Of a stretch of 64,000 nt of DNA, positions 1 through 11,104 are shown in pieces; positions within the stretch are counted from its first letter, which is position 1, and each line of letters opens with the position of its first letter. The notes beneath the pieces are model-generated. The model was not told the origin of the DNA and did no database searches. It saw nothing but the letters and a program-made list of their open reading frames with translations. The stretch is from Rhododendron vialii. Lineage: Eukaryota > Streptophyta > Magnoliopsida > Ericales > Ericaceae. The translations under genes and the position numbers were made by a program. Where the stretch lies: the NCBI RefSeq assembly GCF_030253575.1, contig NC_080568.1, positions 6,609,501-6,673,500 on the forward strand, read 5' to 3'.

Positions 1-282
1 TTTTAGAGTTATCAAACGGTTCGAAGTTTTCATGCTGAAACCGGAGCAAGCTGGACGTGCTGAAACCGTAAAAGGGTTCCCTCGAAATCAATTTGTACAC
101 CATGACTACTTGATTGGTTTCTACTTTCTTCAAGTAACACATGGGAGCCGAACTGACTCTCAGTCATCCAAAGGGCTTCTTGACTTTTTTCATTGACAGC
201 CAGAGCATTTGCTCACAGCCATGCGAGGAATCACCACCGCATATACATCCATGAGTTGGTTCCCTACTTTTTTCTTGAGCCA

Positions 283-1055
283 GACTACGACCACCACCAT
301 GCGCGGTGATCGTCCACCGCACGGCCAAAAATACAGAAAAATATTTATAAATTTTAAAATGATATTTTATGGGGCCCTGTAAACAATCAGCTCCAACAGA
401 TATCGGTAGATATGCTTTTTAAATTTATAGGAGCGAAAACTACGAAACTGAGCAGTTTCGTTCCTACAAATTCAAAAAACATATCTATCGATATTCATTG
501 GAGTTGATTTTTTACAGGGCCCCATTAAATATTATTTTAAAATTTATGAATATTTTTCTGTATTTTTGTAGGGCCCAAAATAGACCCCAAAAGGCGTGCG
601 GTGGACCATACACCACATAGAATGCGCTATGCGGTGTACCTAGACTTTCGGTTTTTTCTTCTTAGCAGGATTACGGTCACCACATGGATTTCGTGGTGAC
701 CGTCTACCGCACGCCTATTGGGGTCCACTCCGGACTCCAAAAAAATACAAAAAATATTCATAAATTTTAAAATAATATTTCATAGGATCTTGTAAAAAAT
801 CTGCTACAACGAATATCGGTAGATACATTTTTTGAATTTGTAGGGACGAAACTGTAAAACTAAACAGTTTCGTTCCTACAAATTCCGAAAAACATACCTA
901 TCGATATCCGTTGGAGCTGATTTTTGGCAGAATCCCATAAGATATTATTTTAAAATTTATGAATATTTTTTTGTATTTTTTTAGGGCTCGAAGTGGGTCC
1001 CAATAGACGCGCGGTGGACGGTCACTGCATTTTCTTGCGGTGTACCTGGACAGTC
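283..1055. mobile_element. Two tandem copies of a palindromic MITE-like unit
   Basis: Each roughly 390-bp unit has a central inverted repeat: CAGCTCCAACAGATATCGGT pairs with the reverse complement of its right arm (360-540 in unit 1, 785-960 in unit 2), around CAGTTTCGTTCCTACAAATT. Units start with a GGTGATCGTCCACCGCACG-type sequence. Copy 2 lacks the whole insert (junction near 17365). Superfamily unclear; no clean target duplication seen. Confidence 0.6.
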
Positions 1056-1249
1056 TTTTGCACGTTTTTGCATCAATGCATTTCACGTGATGAAAAGCTG
1101 TCACAGTACTACATGGTCACAGAAGAAGAATTACATGACGTGTAATGGAAGAATTACATGATGTGTAATGGGGCCCACCCCGTGACGTGTAAGGGATGAA
1201 TTACATGATGTGTAATGGGGCCTACCCCGGGTTCTGATGGTAGATTGAA

Positions 1250-1490
1250 AGGATTCCGGTTTTTTTTTAAAATGAACTTTTATAAAAAGGAAGGTAATTT
1301 TAAATTTTAAATTTATGTATTTATATAAATAATTTTTCTATCAATATGAATCTTATTTGATAGATCTTATTGAGATTTTTTAAACGGTATAAAAAAATTG
1401 AAAAAATATTTTTTATTTTCATTATATTTGAATTTGAAATTACATTCTTTTTGAAAAAAAAAGTATTAAAAGAAAGCGGAACGCCCCCTT
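1250..1490. mobile_element. AT-rich MITE, same family as 54712-54944
   Basis: Contains TTGATAGATCTTATTGAGAT and TAATTTTTCTATCAATATGA, which match the reverse complement of the 54.8-kb element. Ends resemble GGATTCCGG/AGCGGAACG. Borders approximate. Confidence 0.45.
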
Positions 1491-1542
1491 ATAATCTTCC
1501 ATTTTTGTTCGTCATTTCGGGTAATCCACCTAAAAACTCATA

Positions 1543-1776
1543 CTCCGTGCATTCCAAAAAAGATGACAATTTTTGGAATTCATGTCATTTTTTATCGTTT
1601 ATATCTTTTAATCGATAAAGTTTTTCATAAGTTTAAAAATTTTGTATAATAGAACTAATCGAGAACCATTAAACAAGATTCATATTGCATATTTTTTGAG
1701 ATCCACATTGAAAGATATAACGAATTGAAATTGACATAGATTTCAAAAATTGACATCCAATTTGGAACGGAGAGAG
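1543..1776. mobile_element. Stowaway-like (Tc1/mariner) MITE
   Basis: Ends CTCCGTGCATTCC and, inverted, CTCTCTCCGTTCC, continuing as paired arms (GATGACAATTTTT / GATGTCAATTTTT). Flanked by TA on both sides (1541-1542, 1777-1778). Confidence 0.68.
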
Positions 1777-1778
1777 TA

Positions 1779-2206
1779 TTAATGTAGGACAAAAGCAGAG
1801 AATTTTTTTTATATTTTATTTTTATTATTTTAGAATAAGAATTTGACTTGGAGTATTTTTCGTTTAATTTAGAATTATTAACTTTCCGGATTCAATTTTA
1901 TTTTGATTTCTATCTTTATTAAGATTCTTGGTCTAGCTACAAGAATTAGAATGGAAATATCTTTTCTTTAATGCCACTTGTTTTGGCATGATTTAGAATT
2001 TTTTTTTTAGTAGAATTTTTAGGATTAGGGTATTGTAAAAAGGGTTGTAACCTAATCAATTATTAGCTTGTCTATCAATAATATTCAGAGTTTCTCTCTA
2101 TTTTCTTTGTAAGCAAGGTTTTCTTGTGGACTCGAATTTATCAATCGTTTAGATTAATTAGTACGTAACTAATCTCTCTTGTGAATTCCGTTGCGTCACA
2201 TATTGA
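1779..2206 (+). mobile_element. LTR fragment, related to the LTR at 26904-27479
   Basis: Shares GGGTTGTAACCTAAT, ATATTCAGA, TTAGTACG(T/C)AACTA and the CCGTTGCGTCA end with the 27-kb LTR. The beginning (AATGTAGGAC) is poorly conserved. No internal retrotransposon sequence next to it. Confidence 0.5.
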
Positions 2207-2233
2207 CAGGAGATTAATACATGCTATGTTTTA

Positions 2234-2539
2234 GGGAAAATACTACAATACACACCCTTTATTTGGGTGTATATCATATGCATCCGTCAAAATGTTATAA
2301 ATTATAGAGAAAATGTTACGAATCGTATTGCTAAAAAGTTACGAATCGTATAAAGGTTACGACTTACGAGATACTCCAAAATGTTATGATTCATAATGAA
2401 AATGTTACGAATCATACTACTGAAAGGTTATAAATTTTAGAATAAAAGTTATGAAACACACTAAAATATTATGAATGAACCATAAAATAGGTGCATATGG
2501 TACACCCTTCTAAGGGGTGTATATTATAGGCTTTTTCCC
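2234..2539. mobile_element. MITE with internal TGTTACGAATCAT repeats
   Basis: Terminal inverted repeats GGGAAAATACTACAATACAC and (inverted) GGGAAAAAGCCTATAATATA. The interior repeats GTTACGAATC about six times. Copy 2 lacks it. Confidence 0.6.
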
Positions 2540-3005
2540 ATTCTGTAGTATGCGTTTTGCTTTAAAAAAAAAACTGTTGATGAATCTTGCGGTTTGAATC
2601 AAATAACAGGATCCGCGGTGGGCTCCATAATGGGTGCACGTACACTGTCTCCTCCAAGAAAGGAGTATGTGTGCATTGCGCAATGCACAACATGCACGCT
2701 GTGCTAACAACCGATCCTTGATGTGTTTTTGTTGATTCAGTTTACTTTCTTCGCACATGACTCAAGTGGAAATTTAGGTTGATCGCACATCGATACATAT
2801 GTGATCGGAGTATTTTTTTCGTACATTTTATTGTGCAAATCATTCTATCTGTTTTTGTATTGATGAGGAATTTGCTCCAATCAAATATCTGTCAATGTCT
2901 AGCCAACATGAATAATCCACGCGTGGTTTATTCTCAGTGCGCGTATATTATTCTGGGTGAGACGAAGGAAATAAACGATTCAATTAACTAAAACGGATCT
3001 GGGAT

Positions 3006-4505
3006 TAAAATCTATGATTTTAATGTGCCCCAACAGAGAAGAAATGGAGAAAATGGTCAATGAATAATGTCTTATTAGGTGGTTCTCTGAAACTAAGCCT
3101 TGGGATGGTGAGGCGGCGTGCGTTGAAAGGTTTGTGTGGCTATGCTATTATGGAATTCCACTCAATGGTTGGAGTAATACTTCTTTCAAAGCTATTGGTG
3201 AATTATGGGGCTCTTTCATGTGTACTGATGAATCGACACTGAAGATGTCTTCTTATCGCCACTAACACTAACAAGGAAATTGATGAGTGAATTACCGTAG
3301 AAGTTGAAGGAAAGCGGTATATAAAGTCAAGGTGATGGAAGATCCGTGCGACCAACCACATGAGGCGGAGAAACAAATTCCTAGAGCAAGTCTTGATTTT
3401 TCCTTGAATTCAGAAGAAGAATCAAAGGAAGAGGAGGAAAATAAGGAGGATGAAGTGGATACTCCAGCTTCCGTGAGTAAAGCTAATGGGTCCTCTTCGG
3501 AGGCGGAGCTGAACTCATTCCGAGGGAGCGGAACCCATCGCGATTTAGACAATGGTAGGCATGGTGGAGCTGATTCTAGGATTGGTGGGGCGAATACTGA
3601 TGGGGATAATTTATGTGTGGCCGAATCTGAATTTTCGAGTCGTCTCCGAGTAGTGAGGAATTGACCTCTCAACTCGGAGTTTCTCAAGCAAATGAGAGGG
3701 GATTGTTCCTTTTGTTGACTCGGCAATTATTTTTGACTCTCAAAATTCGCCGAAAGCGTCACAAGTGGAGGGATTAAACTTAATAGTCGACTTGAACCAA
3801 AAGGAAGGTAGTTGGGTTGTACCACTCAGTCTTTCGAGGAGTATCGCCAAAAAAGAGATGAGAGGAGATTGTCTTTTGATGCTATCTTGAAGTTGAGAAG
3901 AGGAATGAGGAGATCGGAGAGAAAATTTAAAAAAAAAAAAAAGAAACATCTCGCGGAGATTGAGGCTAAGTTCGATAAAGTGAATGAAAGAAGAAGGGCC
4001 CTTATTTCTCTTTGTTCTTTAAGGAAGCTCGCAAGATGTTAGATATTGGTTCAAAGTTAGGCATTGAAATAAAAGGTGGGAGGAACTATAATTTGAAGAG
4101 ATTTGTTAAAATGCAAGAGGAAGAGTTAAGGGAAAGAATCCATGCTCTTGACGACTATGAGGAAGAATCTATCTCAGGGGACGATGATGATCTTGAGGAT
4201 GGAGCCTCTCTCTCTCTCTCTGGCTTTTTGATGTCGAGTTTTAGGCAGGTTTGGGGTTTTCTCCTGATTAGATTAATTGAGGTAGCGATGTAGTTTTTTG
4301 TGGTGGCAGTAGGAGGTTTTTGCTATTGTGGGGGTTGGCGGGGGGTTTTCCTTTGCCACTTTTGTGGTTCTTTTGGCGTCTAGTTGGCGTCTTGCCTTCT
4401 GTTAAGCCTTGGATGGCTTTTGCTGGTGTGTCATTGGTCTTTTTAATCTTTGTAATCCTTATAAAGATTAATAAACTCTTTTTGCTTAGGAAAAAAAATA
4501 AAAAG
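3006..4505 (+). mobile_element. LINE (non-LTR retrotransposon), ORF1-type, lacks ORF2
   Basis: Flanked by an exact 11-bp target duplication GGATCTGGGAT (2995-3005 and 4506-4516), ends in an A-rich tail at 4490-4505. At 3080-3260 the translation WFSETKPWDG..FVWLCYYGIPLNGW..GELWGSF matches the DUF4283/RRM-like ORF1 protein of plant L1 elements, followed by VEGKRY-like sequence and an acidic segment at 3332-3664. 3840-4210 encodes a Lys/Glu-rich stretch with a coiled-coil look. Several frameshifts and stops. No endonuclease or reverse transcriptase sequence: ORF2 is absent. The copy-2 paralogue at about 22183-22200 shows the unoccupied site. Confidence 0.87.
3332..3664 (+). pseudogene. LINE ORF1 acidic segment
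   Basis: Open frame of 110 codons within the LINE, rich in Ser, Glu and Asp (NSEEESKEEEENKEDEVD). It resembles the linker that follows the nucleic-acid-binding part of plant LINE ORF1. It starts downstream of the frameshifted DUF4283-like block, so it is not a free gene. Confidence 0.6.
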
Positions 4506-5203
4506 GGATCTGGGATGGTCTAAAACTCTTAAACAAATTAACTTACACAAAATTTTGAAACTTGTTTTCTAATTATATTTGCACAACCAACTGCTACTCG
4601 GCTACATAAATTGATAACATTTAAAAAAGAAGAAGGGCTATTCAGCGGCATCATAATTCATTCGATCCGTAGAAATCCCATTTGAGATTGACTGTAATTG
4701 GAGGCAGGATACTTTATGTTGATAACTCTTGTGCCTCTATGTCGAGGAGTTTTCCAGGATTAGCGACAGAGATGGAGGCGTGGAGGTTGGGGGAGGGGGA
4801 TGAGGAAGCGTGGAGGTTGCTCCTCCGAGAATGCGGTGTGCCAACGGCCCATCCTCAATATGTTTTTGTTAATGCAATTCACTCTCTTTGCACATGATTC
4901 AATATGTGATCTGAGTACATTTTCCGTACAATTTAGTTTGCAAAATCATTCTATCTGTTTTTGTATTGAAGACGAATTTGATCCAATCAATTATCTATCA
5001 ATGCTTGGCCAACATTAATCTACATGTGGATGATTCTCGGCCAGACGAGGAAAATGAACAATTCAGACTAACTGAACGAATACGTTGATAGGGCACAACA
5101 CAACCCATTTCCGGCGAAATTTTACCAAAACTCATCTCAATGGAAAACTTATTGAGATTGACTTTTCGTAAACAAAATTAACTTACAGAAGATTTTGAAA
5201 CTT

Positions 5204-5809
5204 TTTTTTTACCAGAAAATAAACTCGATTTATATATAAGAAAACATAGTACACTAAAAGGGGACCCTGTCGGTCCCAAAATATAGAAAAAAACAAAAGA
5301 AAATAAAAACAACAAACCAAAAAAACTAGCATCGAATTACGACGCCGAAGCCAGACCCGTTGAACACACCTGTGAAGAGGGGTTGGAGAGGCCACAAAGA
5401 GAGGCTATGTATGAACATAGAGCAAGCCCTTTTAGATGATTTGTCACACCAACTCGAACTCGTCCCGCCGCAGACTGGAGGCAGAAGTCGTTGCAGACTC
5501 CGTCAACATCGCCGGTACACTGATTCCAAGAAAACAAGTTCTAGAACCCCAAATCTGGCTCCTGAGTCAAAAAATGGAGGGGAAAATAGAAAATCTCAAA
5601 TCCCTAAGGAAAGAGTCTCAACCACCTTACAACCAGGAGTTGAGAGAGTAGAGCATAGGAATGGAGAGGAGAAAGGGGCTCTGCATCAGAGGGGGACTGA
5701 GGGGGAGGAAGAAGGAAGAGACAAAAAGGGGAAGAAAGAAAGAATGGGGGATCCCACTCTCTCTCTCTCTCTAGAACTCTCTCTGCTCTAGAACTCTCTC
5801 GCTTACTTT
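5204..5809 (-). mobile_element. 5'-truncated LINE, minus strand
   Basis: A T run at 5202-5210 is the poly(A) tail of a minus-strand insertion. A 14-bp target duplication AGATTTTGAAACTT flanks it (5190-5203 and 5810-5823). The body is about 600 bp of LINE 3' end, with only short unconserved frames and (CT)n near its truncated 5' end at 5758-5800. The homologous sequence at about 4546-4575 is uninterrupted and shows the empty site. Confidence 0.82.
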
Positions 5810-6161
5810 AGATTTTGAAACTTGTTTTCTAATTATATTTGCACAACCAACTATTCTGTTTACGTAAAATTCATACCATTTTAAAAAAGGCTATTCAACC
5901 GCCTCATAATTCACTTGGTCGAAATTCATTTGAGATTTGACTGCAATTGATAATCAACTTTACTGAGACTGGATTGAAACATCATCTTAACAACGGAAGC
6001 CATACAAGAGTAATAAGATACCCGATATCGATATGCCTAGTGTACAATACGGCCCCTGTGCTTGCCCCAGCTTCCCGGAGTACCCTCACCATGTTCCTTC
6101 ACCACTTGTAAGTTAGACTCCTTGCTTTGGTTGCTTATCTTGTTCTTGTTAAGGGAATCAG

Positions 6162-6455
6162 CAACAGGATAACCTCTGAAAATTAAAAGAAAAGGAGAGA
6201 ATGGGGGAGAAATTGATCACTTCGAGGGGATCGGACCTCCAACAAGACCACTTCGAGGGAATCTAGCCTCCAAAGCCTTTAGTTAATTGAAATAATAATG
6301 AGCCATACGGCATCTACATATTTGTAGACTCAAACTGAAAAGGAAATGCAATCAAAGGAAATAAATTAATGACCTAAATCCTAGACTTCCTTACTTAGAG
6401 CCAAAATCAAGCAACTAAATAACACAAATATGGAATTAAAAATAAAATCCTAACA
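6162..6455 (-). mobile_element. Small solo LTR (or TRIM-like)
   Basis: On the minus strand the 294-bp insert begins TGTTAGGATTTTATTTT. A perfect 5-bp duplication ATCAG flanks it (6157-6161 and 6456-6460). The paralogous site at about 25195-25205 reads straight through without it. The 3' end is TTG rather than the usual CA, or the border is shifted by one or two bases. Confidence 0.68.
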
Positions 6456-6950
6456 ATCAGGTTTTGAGCTAGGGTTTTCCCCTAGGTGATGGTCTGTAGA
6501 CTCTATACAAACTAATGTTATGACCAGAACAATTTCATGGAAAAGTGTTCAAAATACAGTGCGACGGGATTAAGTTCATCTTTGTTGGAGTGCCGGGTCC
6601 TTTATTTGTGAATGCAAGCTTTTCCTAGCCGGCCACTCTAGTTTCCTTTTGTCATCTTCACATGAAGCTGGCTGAAAAATCCTTTTTGTCATGGAATTTT
6701 CCAAATAAAAACGTGACCTTACACCAGCGAATCTGCAGTATGTGTTTTTTTTCTACCATGTTGGTTTCGAATTTTTGTGGGCAACTTTAGTCCTCTATAA
6801 TATATCTCTATTTGTGTATAATATATAGTTTGGTAGCCCACTCTCAGTATGTCATACCGGAGTTAAAGAAGTTTCAAGAACAACCTAAGAACAAGAGATA
6901 AAGAGAGAATGAGAGAGAGAAAGAAATCTCCATTTTCATTTCTTTTCGAT

Positions 6951-9343
6951 CCAACAAATTACACCATTCCCGACTAACGTTTTAGTCGCCAAATGTCCAC
7001 TTTTTAGTCGCCAAAGGGTTTTCCCGACTAAATAATTTAGTCGGCAAATTAGTCGGAGAATGACAGTTGGCAAATGTAATTGCCGACTAAATAAGGTTTA
7101 GTCGGCTAATGTATGGTTTTAGCGACTAAAAAACTTGGTCGGGGTTTCTATTTTAGTCGGCAAAAATTAACTTTTTGCCGACTAAATATTTAGTCGGCAA
7201 TTATAATTAACTTTTGCCGACTAAATATTAAGTCGGCAATAATAATTATTGTGGCATCAAATGTCATTACGAAAAAATCAGGGGACCAAAGTGAAAAAAT
7301 TTCATTTCCATTTTTGAGATATATTTGCCTTTCCCACCCAATTCATTTGATGGGAATATGGCACTTCCAGGTCTCGAACCTGAGACCTCCGCCTTCATCA
7401 CACGCGCACCTGACCACTCGACCACTGCTGTACTTGGTTTACTTTTCAGTAATAAAAATATTTATACTATTTAGTTTCGTCTGTTTTACCTTTATTTTTT
7501 TTCTTTGATAAGCTTTTAAATTTACTTTTTTTTATCTTTTCTTTAAATTTACTTTCTTAAAAAAAAAAAAAAAAACTCATTACTGCAGTTCATAATCTTT
7601 TTTAGAACTTACACACACTAAAAGAGAATTATTTCAATCACACATTCATAAACAGAACCTATTTCTTCAATGCACAAATTCGAACATTATCACCCAAACC
7701 CCACTTTGAGGTCTTTTTTTCCCCGGTTAAAATCATCTTATCTTTTGTTTTTATTAAATATGGTTTAAACGATAATTCTTACCGAGATTATAGTTGATTG
7801 TTTTTTATTAGACAATTGATTGCATGAAAATACTATTTATTCTAATGAGTTCGTGTCTCAATAAAGGGTTTTTTTTTTCTTTTTCTATAAAGGGGTTTTC
7901 TAAACCTAATCGAGCCGCAAATTTATGAGAATGAATTATTCACCGAGCGTAGCAAAATGAACAGTCTCGATCGTAATATTTTTCTCGTGGTCGTGTGGCT
8001 TTTGTAACAATGAGTGCAACATAAGACTTAGTTGACTATCATCAAGTAAATAAAAAAAAGCATAGATTGTAAACATAACTGCCGAGTAATTTTTTGTAAT
8101 ACTCGATCTGAACCGTTAGGATTTCACGTCTTTACCAATTATAGCATCGTCACCAAAATCAAAGACCATTCGATATCAGCGACCACATAATCAAAAACAT
8201 ATTTAATGCATTCGGAGACGTTTAAGTGTTATAGTGCACTAACCGAGCCCCGCCTGAGGCCTTATTTGGCAATCCAAATCATCTATCTTTTACGTAATAC
8301 AAATTAGATCATTTGTACCAAGAATGAAGTTAATCATTCATACCAAGAATGAAGTTAACTCTATTTGAATAGATATTTGATCAGACAATAATATTCTTTT
8401 TAATTAACAATTTGTGTGCCGATAAACAGCTTTCCTTAACCCAATCGAGCAAAAAATTTACAGAAATCTTATGATTAAGAAGGAAAAAAAATTGAACGGT
8501 TTCGATCGGGAAGGTTTCATCGTGTGATCGATGTCGTCGAAACAAATATTGATTTTCTTGAAATTTTGTTTCAAAGAGAGGAAAAATTGATATTCCCCAA
8601 CCAAATGTAATTTTAGTCAGCAAATATTTCTATTCCCTACTAAATTATTTAAATTATTTAGTTGGAAAATGTTTTTCATTTATTAATTTTTAAAATTTGC
8701 AAAAAAATAGATATTTGCCGACTAAATGTAATTTTAGTCGGCAAATATTAATATTCCCTACTAAATTATTTAGTCGGGAAATGTTTTTTCCTTCATTAAT
8801 TTTTTAAATTTAGGAAAAAATAGATATTCGCCGACTAAATGTATTTTATTCGGTAAATATTAATATTCCCTACTAAATGGTTTAGTCGGCAAATGTTTTT
8901 CGTTCTTTAATTTTTTAAATTTAGGAAAAAAATAGACATTCGCCAACTAAATGTATTTTAGTCGGCCAATATTAATATTCCCTACTAAATTATTTAGTCG
9001 GCAAATTTTTTTCGTTATTTAATTTTTTAAATTTTAGAAAAAAATTGATATTCGCCGACTAAATATAATGTTAGTCGGCAAATATTAATATTCCCTACTA
9101 AATGGTTTAGTCGGGAAATCGTTTTCATTAATTGGTTTTTAAATTCGGGGAGAAAATTGATATTCTCCGACTAAATTTATTTACTAGTCGGCAAACATTA
9201 TTATTTCCCGACTAAAACTAATTTTAGTCGGCAAACATAATTATTTCCCGACTAAATAATTTTAGTCGGCAATTGTTCAATAATTGGCGACTAAATTTAG
9301 TTTAGTCGGGAATTTTAGTCGGCAATTGTGTAATTTCTTGTAG
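6951..9343. mobile_element. Non-autonomous CACTA (En/Spm) element
   Basis: The right terminus is the reverse complement of CACTACAAGAAATTACAC at 9326-9343, the classic CACTA end. The left end is degraded: only CAACAAATTACACC remains near 6954. Both flanks carry dozens of copies of a subterminal motif TTTAGTCGGCAA/TTGCCGACTAAA, in both orientations, at 6970-7240 and 8590-9330, as expected for transposase binding sites. No transposase frame is present in 2.4 kb. The central 7450-8580 is AT-rich without genes. Confidence 0.87.
7360..7437 (-). repeat. tRNA-derived sequence (SINE head or tRNA pseudogene)
   Basis: Minus strand shows an A-box-like TGGTCGAGTGG (about 7413-7423) and a B box GGTTCGAGACC (7370-7380), spaced as in a tRNA promoter. 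The acceptor stem does not pair well, so it is not a working tRNA. It lies inside the CACTA element. Confidence 0.6.
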
Positions 9344-9497
9344 TGCGTTCTGATACAGAACTCAGCTATTGATTGATATACTGCGCACTACTCTTACCAG
9401 CATTTGTTACAAAACCAAACCCCAGTTAACTACTTCTAACTACAGTTAAACAAACTAGCCACACAATTAACGTAATTACAGTTTGGTCCACAACTAA

Positions 9498-11104
9498 CTA
9501 ATGAGTTCTCTTTACACCCCCCTTCAAACTCATGGGAGTATCCATGACCATGAGTTTGGCCTTCAAAGAAAGAAACCTGTCCACAGATAGAGATTTTGTA
9601 AAAAGATCTGCAATTTGGGCCAAGGTACCAATATGTTGAACCAAAATCTGTTTGCTGATAACTTTTTCTCGAATAAAGTGATAGTCCACCTCGACATGTT
9701 TGGTCCTTGCATGAAAAACAGGATTAGACGCCAAGGCAATGGCTGACTGGTTGTCACACCAGATGAAATGAGGCAAAGTAGGGGAAACATGAACATTAAG
9801 AAGTAACTGCTAAACCCAAGACACATCAGCTGCAGTCTGAGCTAAGGCTTTATACTCAGCTTCTGTGGAAGACCTGGCAACAGTGTGTTGTTTCTTTGCA
9901 CACCATGAGATCAAGTTAGAACCCAAAAATAGACAAAAACCAGTGGTAGACCTCCTATCTACATGATCTCCAGCCCAGTCAGCATCACTGAATCCTGTTA
10001 ACGTGAGGGAACTAGGAACAAAATGTAGTCCTTGGTGTATGCAGCCCTTGACATATCTCAGAATTCTTTTAACTGCAATGTAATGGCTTTGTCTAGGAGC
10101 ATGCATATGCTGGCATGCAAGATTGACAACAAAAGAAATTTCAGATTTAGTAAGGGTAAGATACTGCAAAGAGCCAACCACAGTCCTATACCAGTGTGGA
10201 TTCTCAAAATATGGATCAGGATCCAAGATAGCTGGTTTAGTAGAGGAGGGAGAAAGACTAGGTTTGCATTCATTCATACCAGACTTCACCAGCAGGTCTG
10301 TAGCATATTTACTCTGAGATAGAATCAAACTATTACCATGATACTCAACTTCTAAGCCCAAGAAATAACTAAGTGTCCCCAGATCTTTCATTACAAACCG
10401 GCTGCCAAGATTTCTGATTAATTCAGTGATATAAGACACATTGCTACCAGTGATGAGAATGTCATCAACATAGACCAGAACCAAAGTCACACCTTGATCA
10501 GTCTTGAGAGAAAACAAAGAAGGATCTGCTTTGCTGTTCACAAACCCTTGTTGAAGAAGAAAGCTAGAAAATAAAGAAAACCAAGCTCTTGGGGCCTGTC
10601 TTAAGCCATACAAAGCTTTATGCAATTTACAAACATGATTGGGATACGTGACACTCTGATAACCAAGTGGCTGTTTCATATACACTTCTTCTTCCACTAC
10701 CCCATGAAGAAAAGCATTAGTAACATCAAGCTGTCTGATAGTCCAGCCATGGTGCACTGCTAAACTGAGAACAATTCGAATGGTAGGTTGTTTGATAACC
10801 GGACTGAAAGTTTCTGTGAAGTCTAATCCCTCGGCTTGTTGATTCCCGTTTGCAACCAACCTGGCCTTGTATCTGGCCACACTACCATCAGAGTGTCGTT
10901 TGATTTTATAGATCCACTGGCAGCCTATCAAATTGACAGTTGGTGGAGGAGGCACAAGAGACCAAGTTCCCTGATGGACTAATGCTTGATACTCCTCTGC
11001 CATTGCAGCTTGCCATACAGAGTGTTTGATGGCTTCAGAAAAATGTTTTGGTTCAGTGTGTGGAGGTGCAGAGGTACTAGCAACTGCAGTGAGACTCACA
11101 ATGG
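9498..11104 (-). pseudogene. Ty1/copia pol relic: reverse transcriptase and RNase H
   Basis: The minus strand encodes the C-terminal half of copia pol. It opens inside the segment before RT (AAMAEEYQALVHQGTW, QWIYKIKRHSDGS), continues through RT with QLDVTNAFLHG, LYGLRQAPRAW and the catalytic YVDD at about codons 210-213 of this frame, then RNase H (SDADWAGD, SSTEAEY, HVEVDYHFIRE, KSLSVDRFLSLKAKL). One in-frame TAG at 9810-9812 interrupts it just after the ADVSWV motif; the frame is otherwise open to 9498. Gag, protease and integrase are missing: at about 11104 the pol frame runs straight into unrelated duplicated DNA. Confidence 0.92.

Larger units (their letters stand above)
2690..5960. repeat. 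Secondary tandem duplication inside copy 1
   Basis: A roughly 500-bp block (2700-2994 plus 4517-4690 once the LINE is removed) recurs at 4845-5203 plus 5810-5950. Shared landmarks are ATCATTCTATCTGTTTTTGT, TTTTGAAACTTGTTTTCTAA and the GGCTATTCA..CATAATTCA block. Copy 2 has the unit only once, so this happened after or independently of duplication I. Confidence 0.75.
6864..9517 (-). mobile_element. Copia 3' LTR, split by a CACTA element
   Basis: Immediately after the pol frame, the minus strand has a purine tract (AAGGGGGG, + strand at about 9518-9526) and then TGTAAAGAGAAC, the likely LTR start. The LTR runs to about 9344, is interrupted by the CACTA element, and resumes at about 6950 with pyrimidine-rich sequence ending near 6864. 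The outer end is not a clean CA, so the border is approximate. Confidence 0.55.

Noticed and set aside
3292-3726. 144-codon minus-strand frame, Ser-rich
   Set aside because: It is antisense to the LINE ORF1 acidic segment and has no domain; the Ser runs mirror the GA-rich sense strand.
5360-5791. 143-codon plus-strand frame
   Set aside because: Antisense to the truncated LINE, ends in CT simple sequence, no recognisable domain.
7360-7437. Functional tRNA gene
   Set aside because: Boxes A and B are present, but the acceptor stem and cloverleaf do not close; kept only as a tRNA-derived repeat.
10032-10322. Plus-strand frames of 64-96 codons
   Set aside because: Shadows of the copia reverse transcriptase on the other strand.
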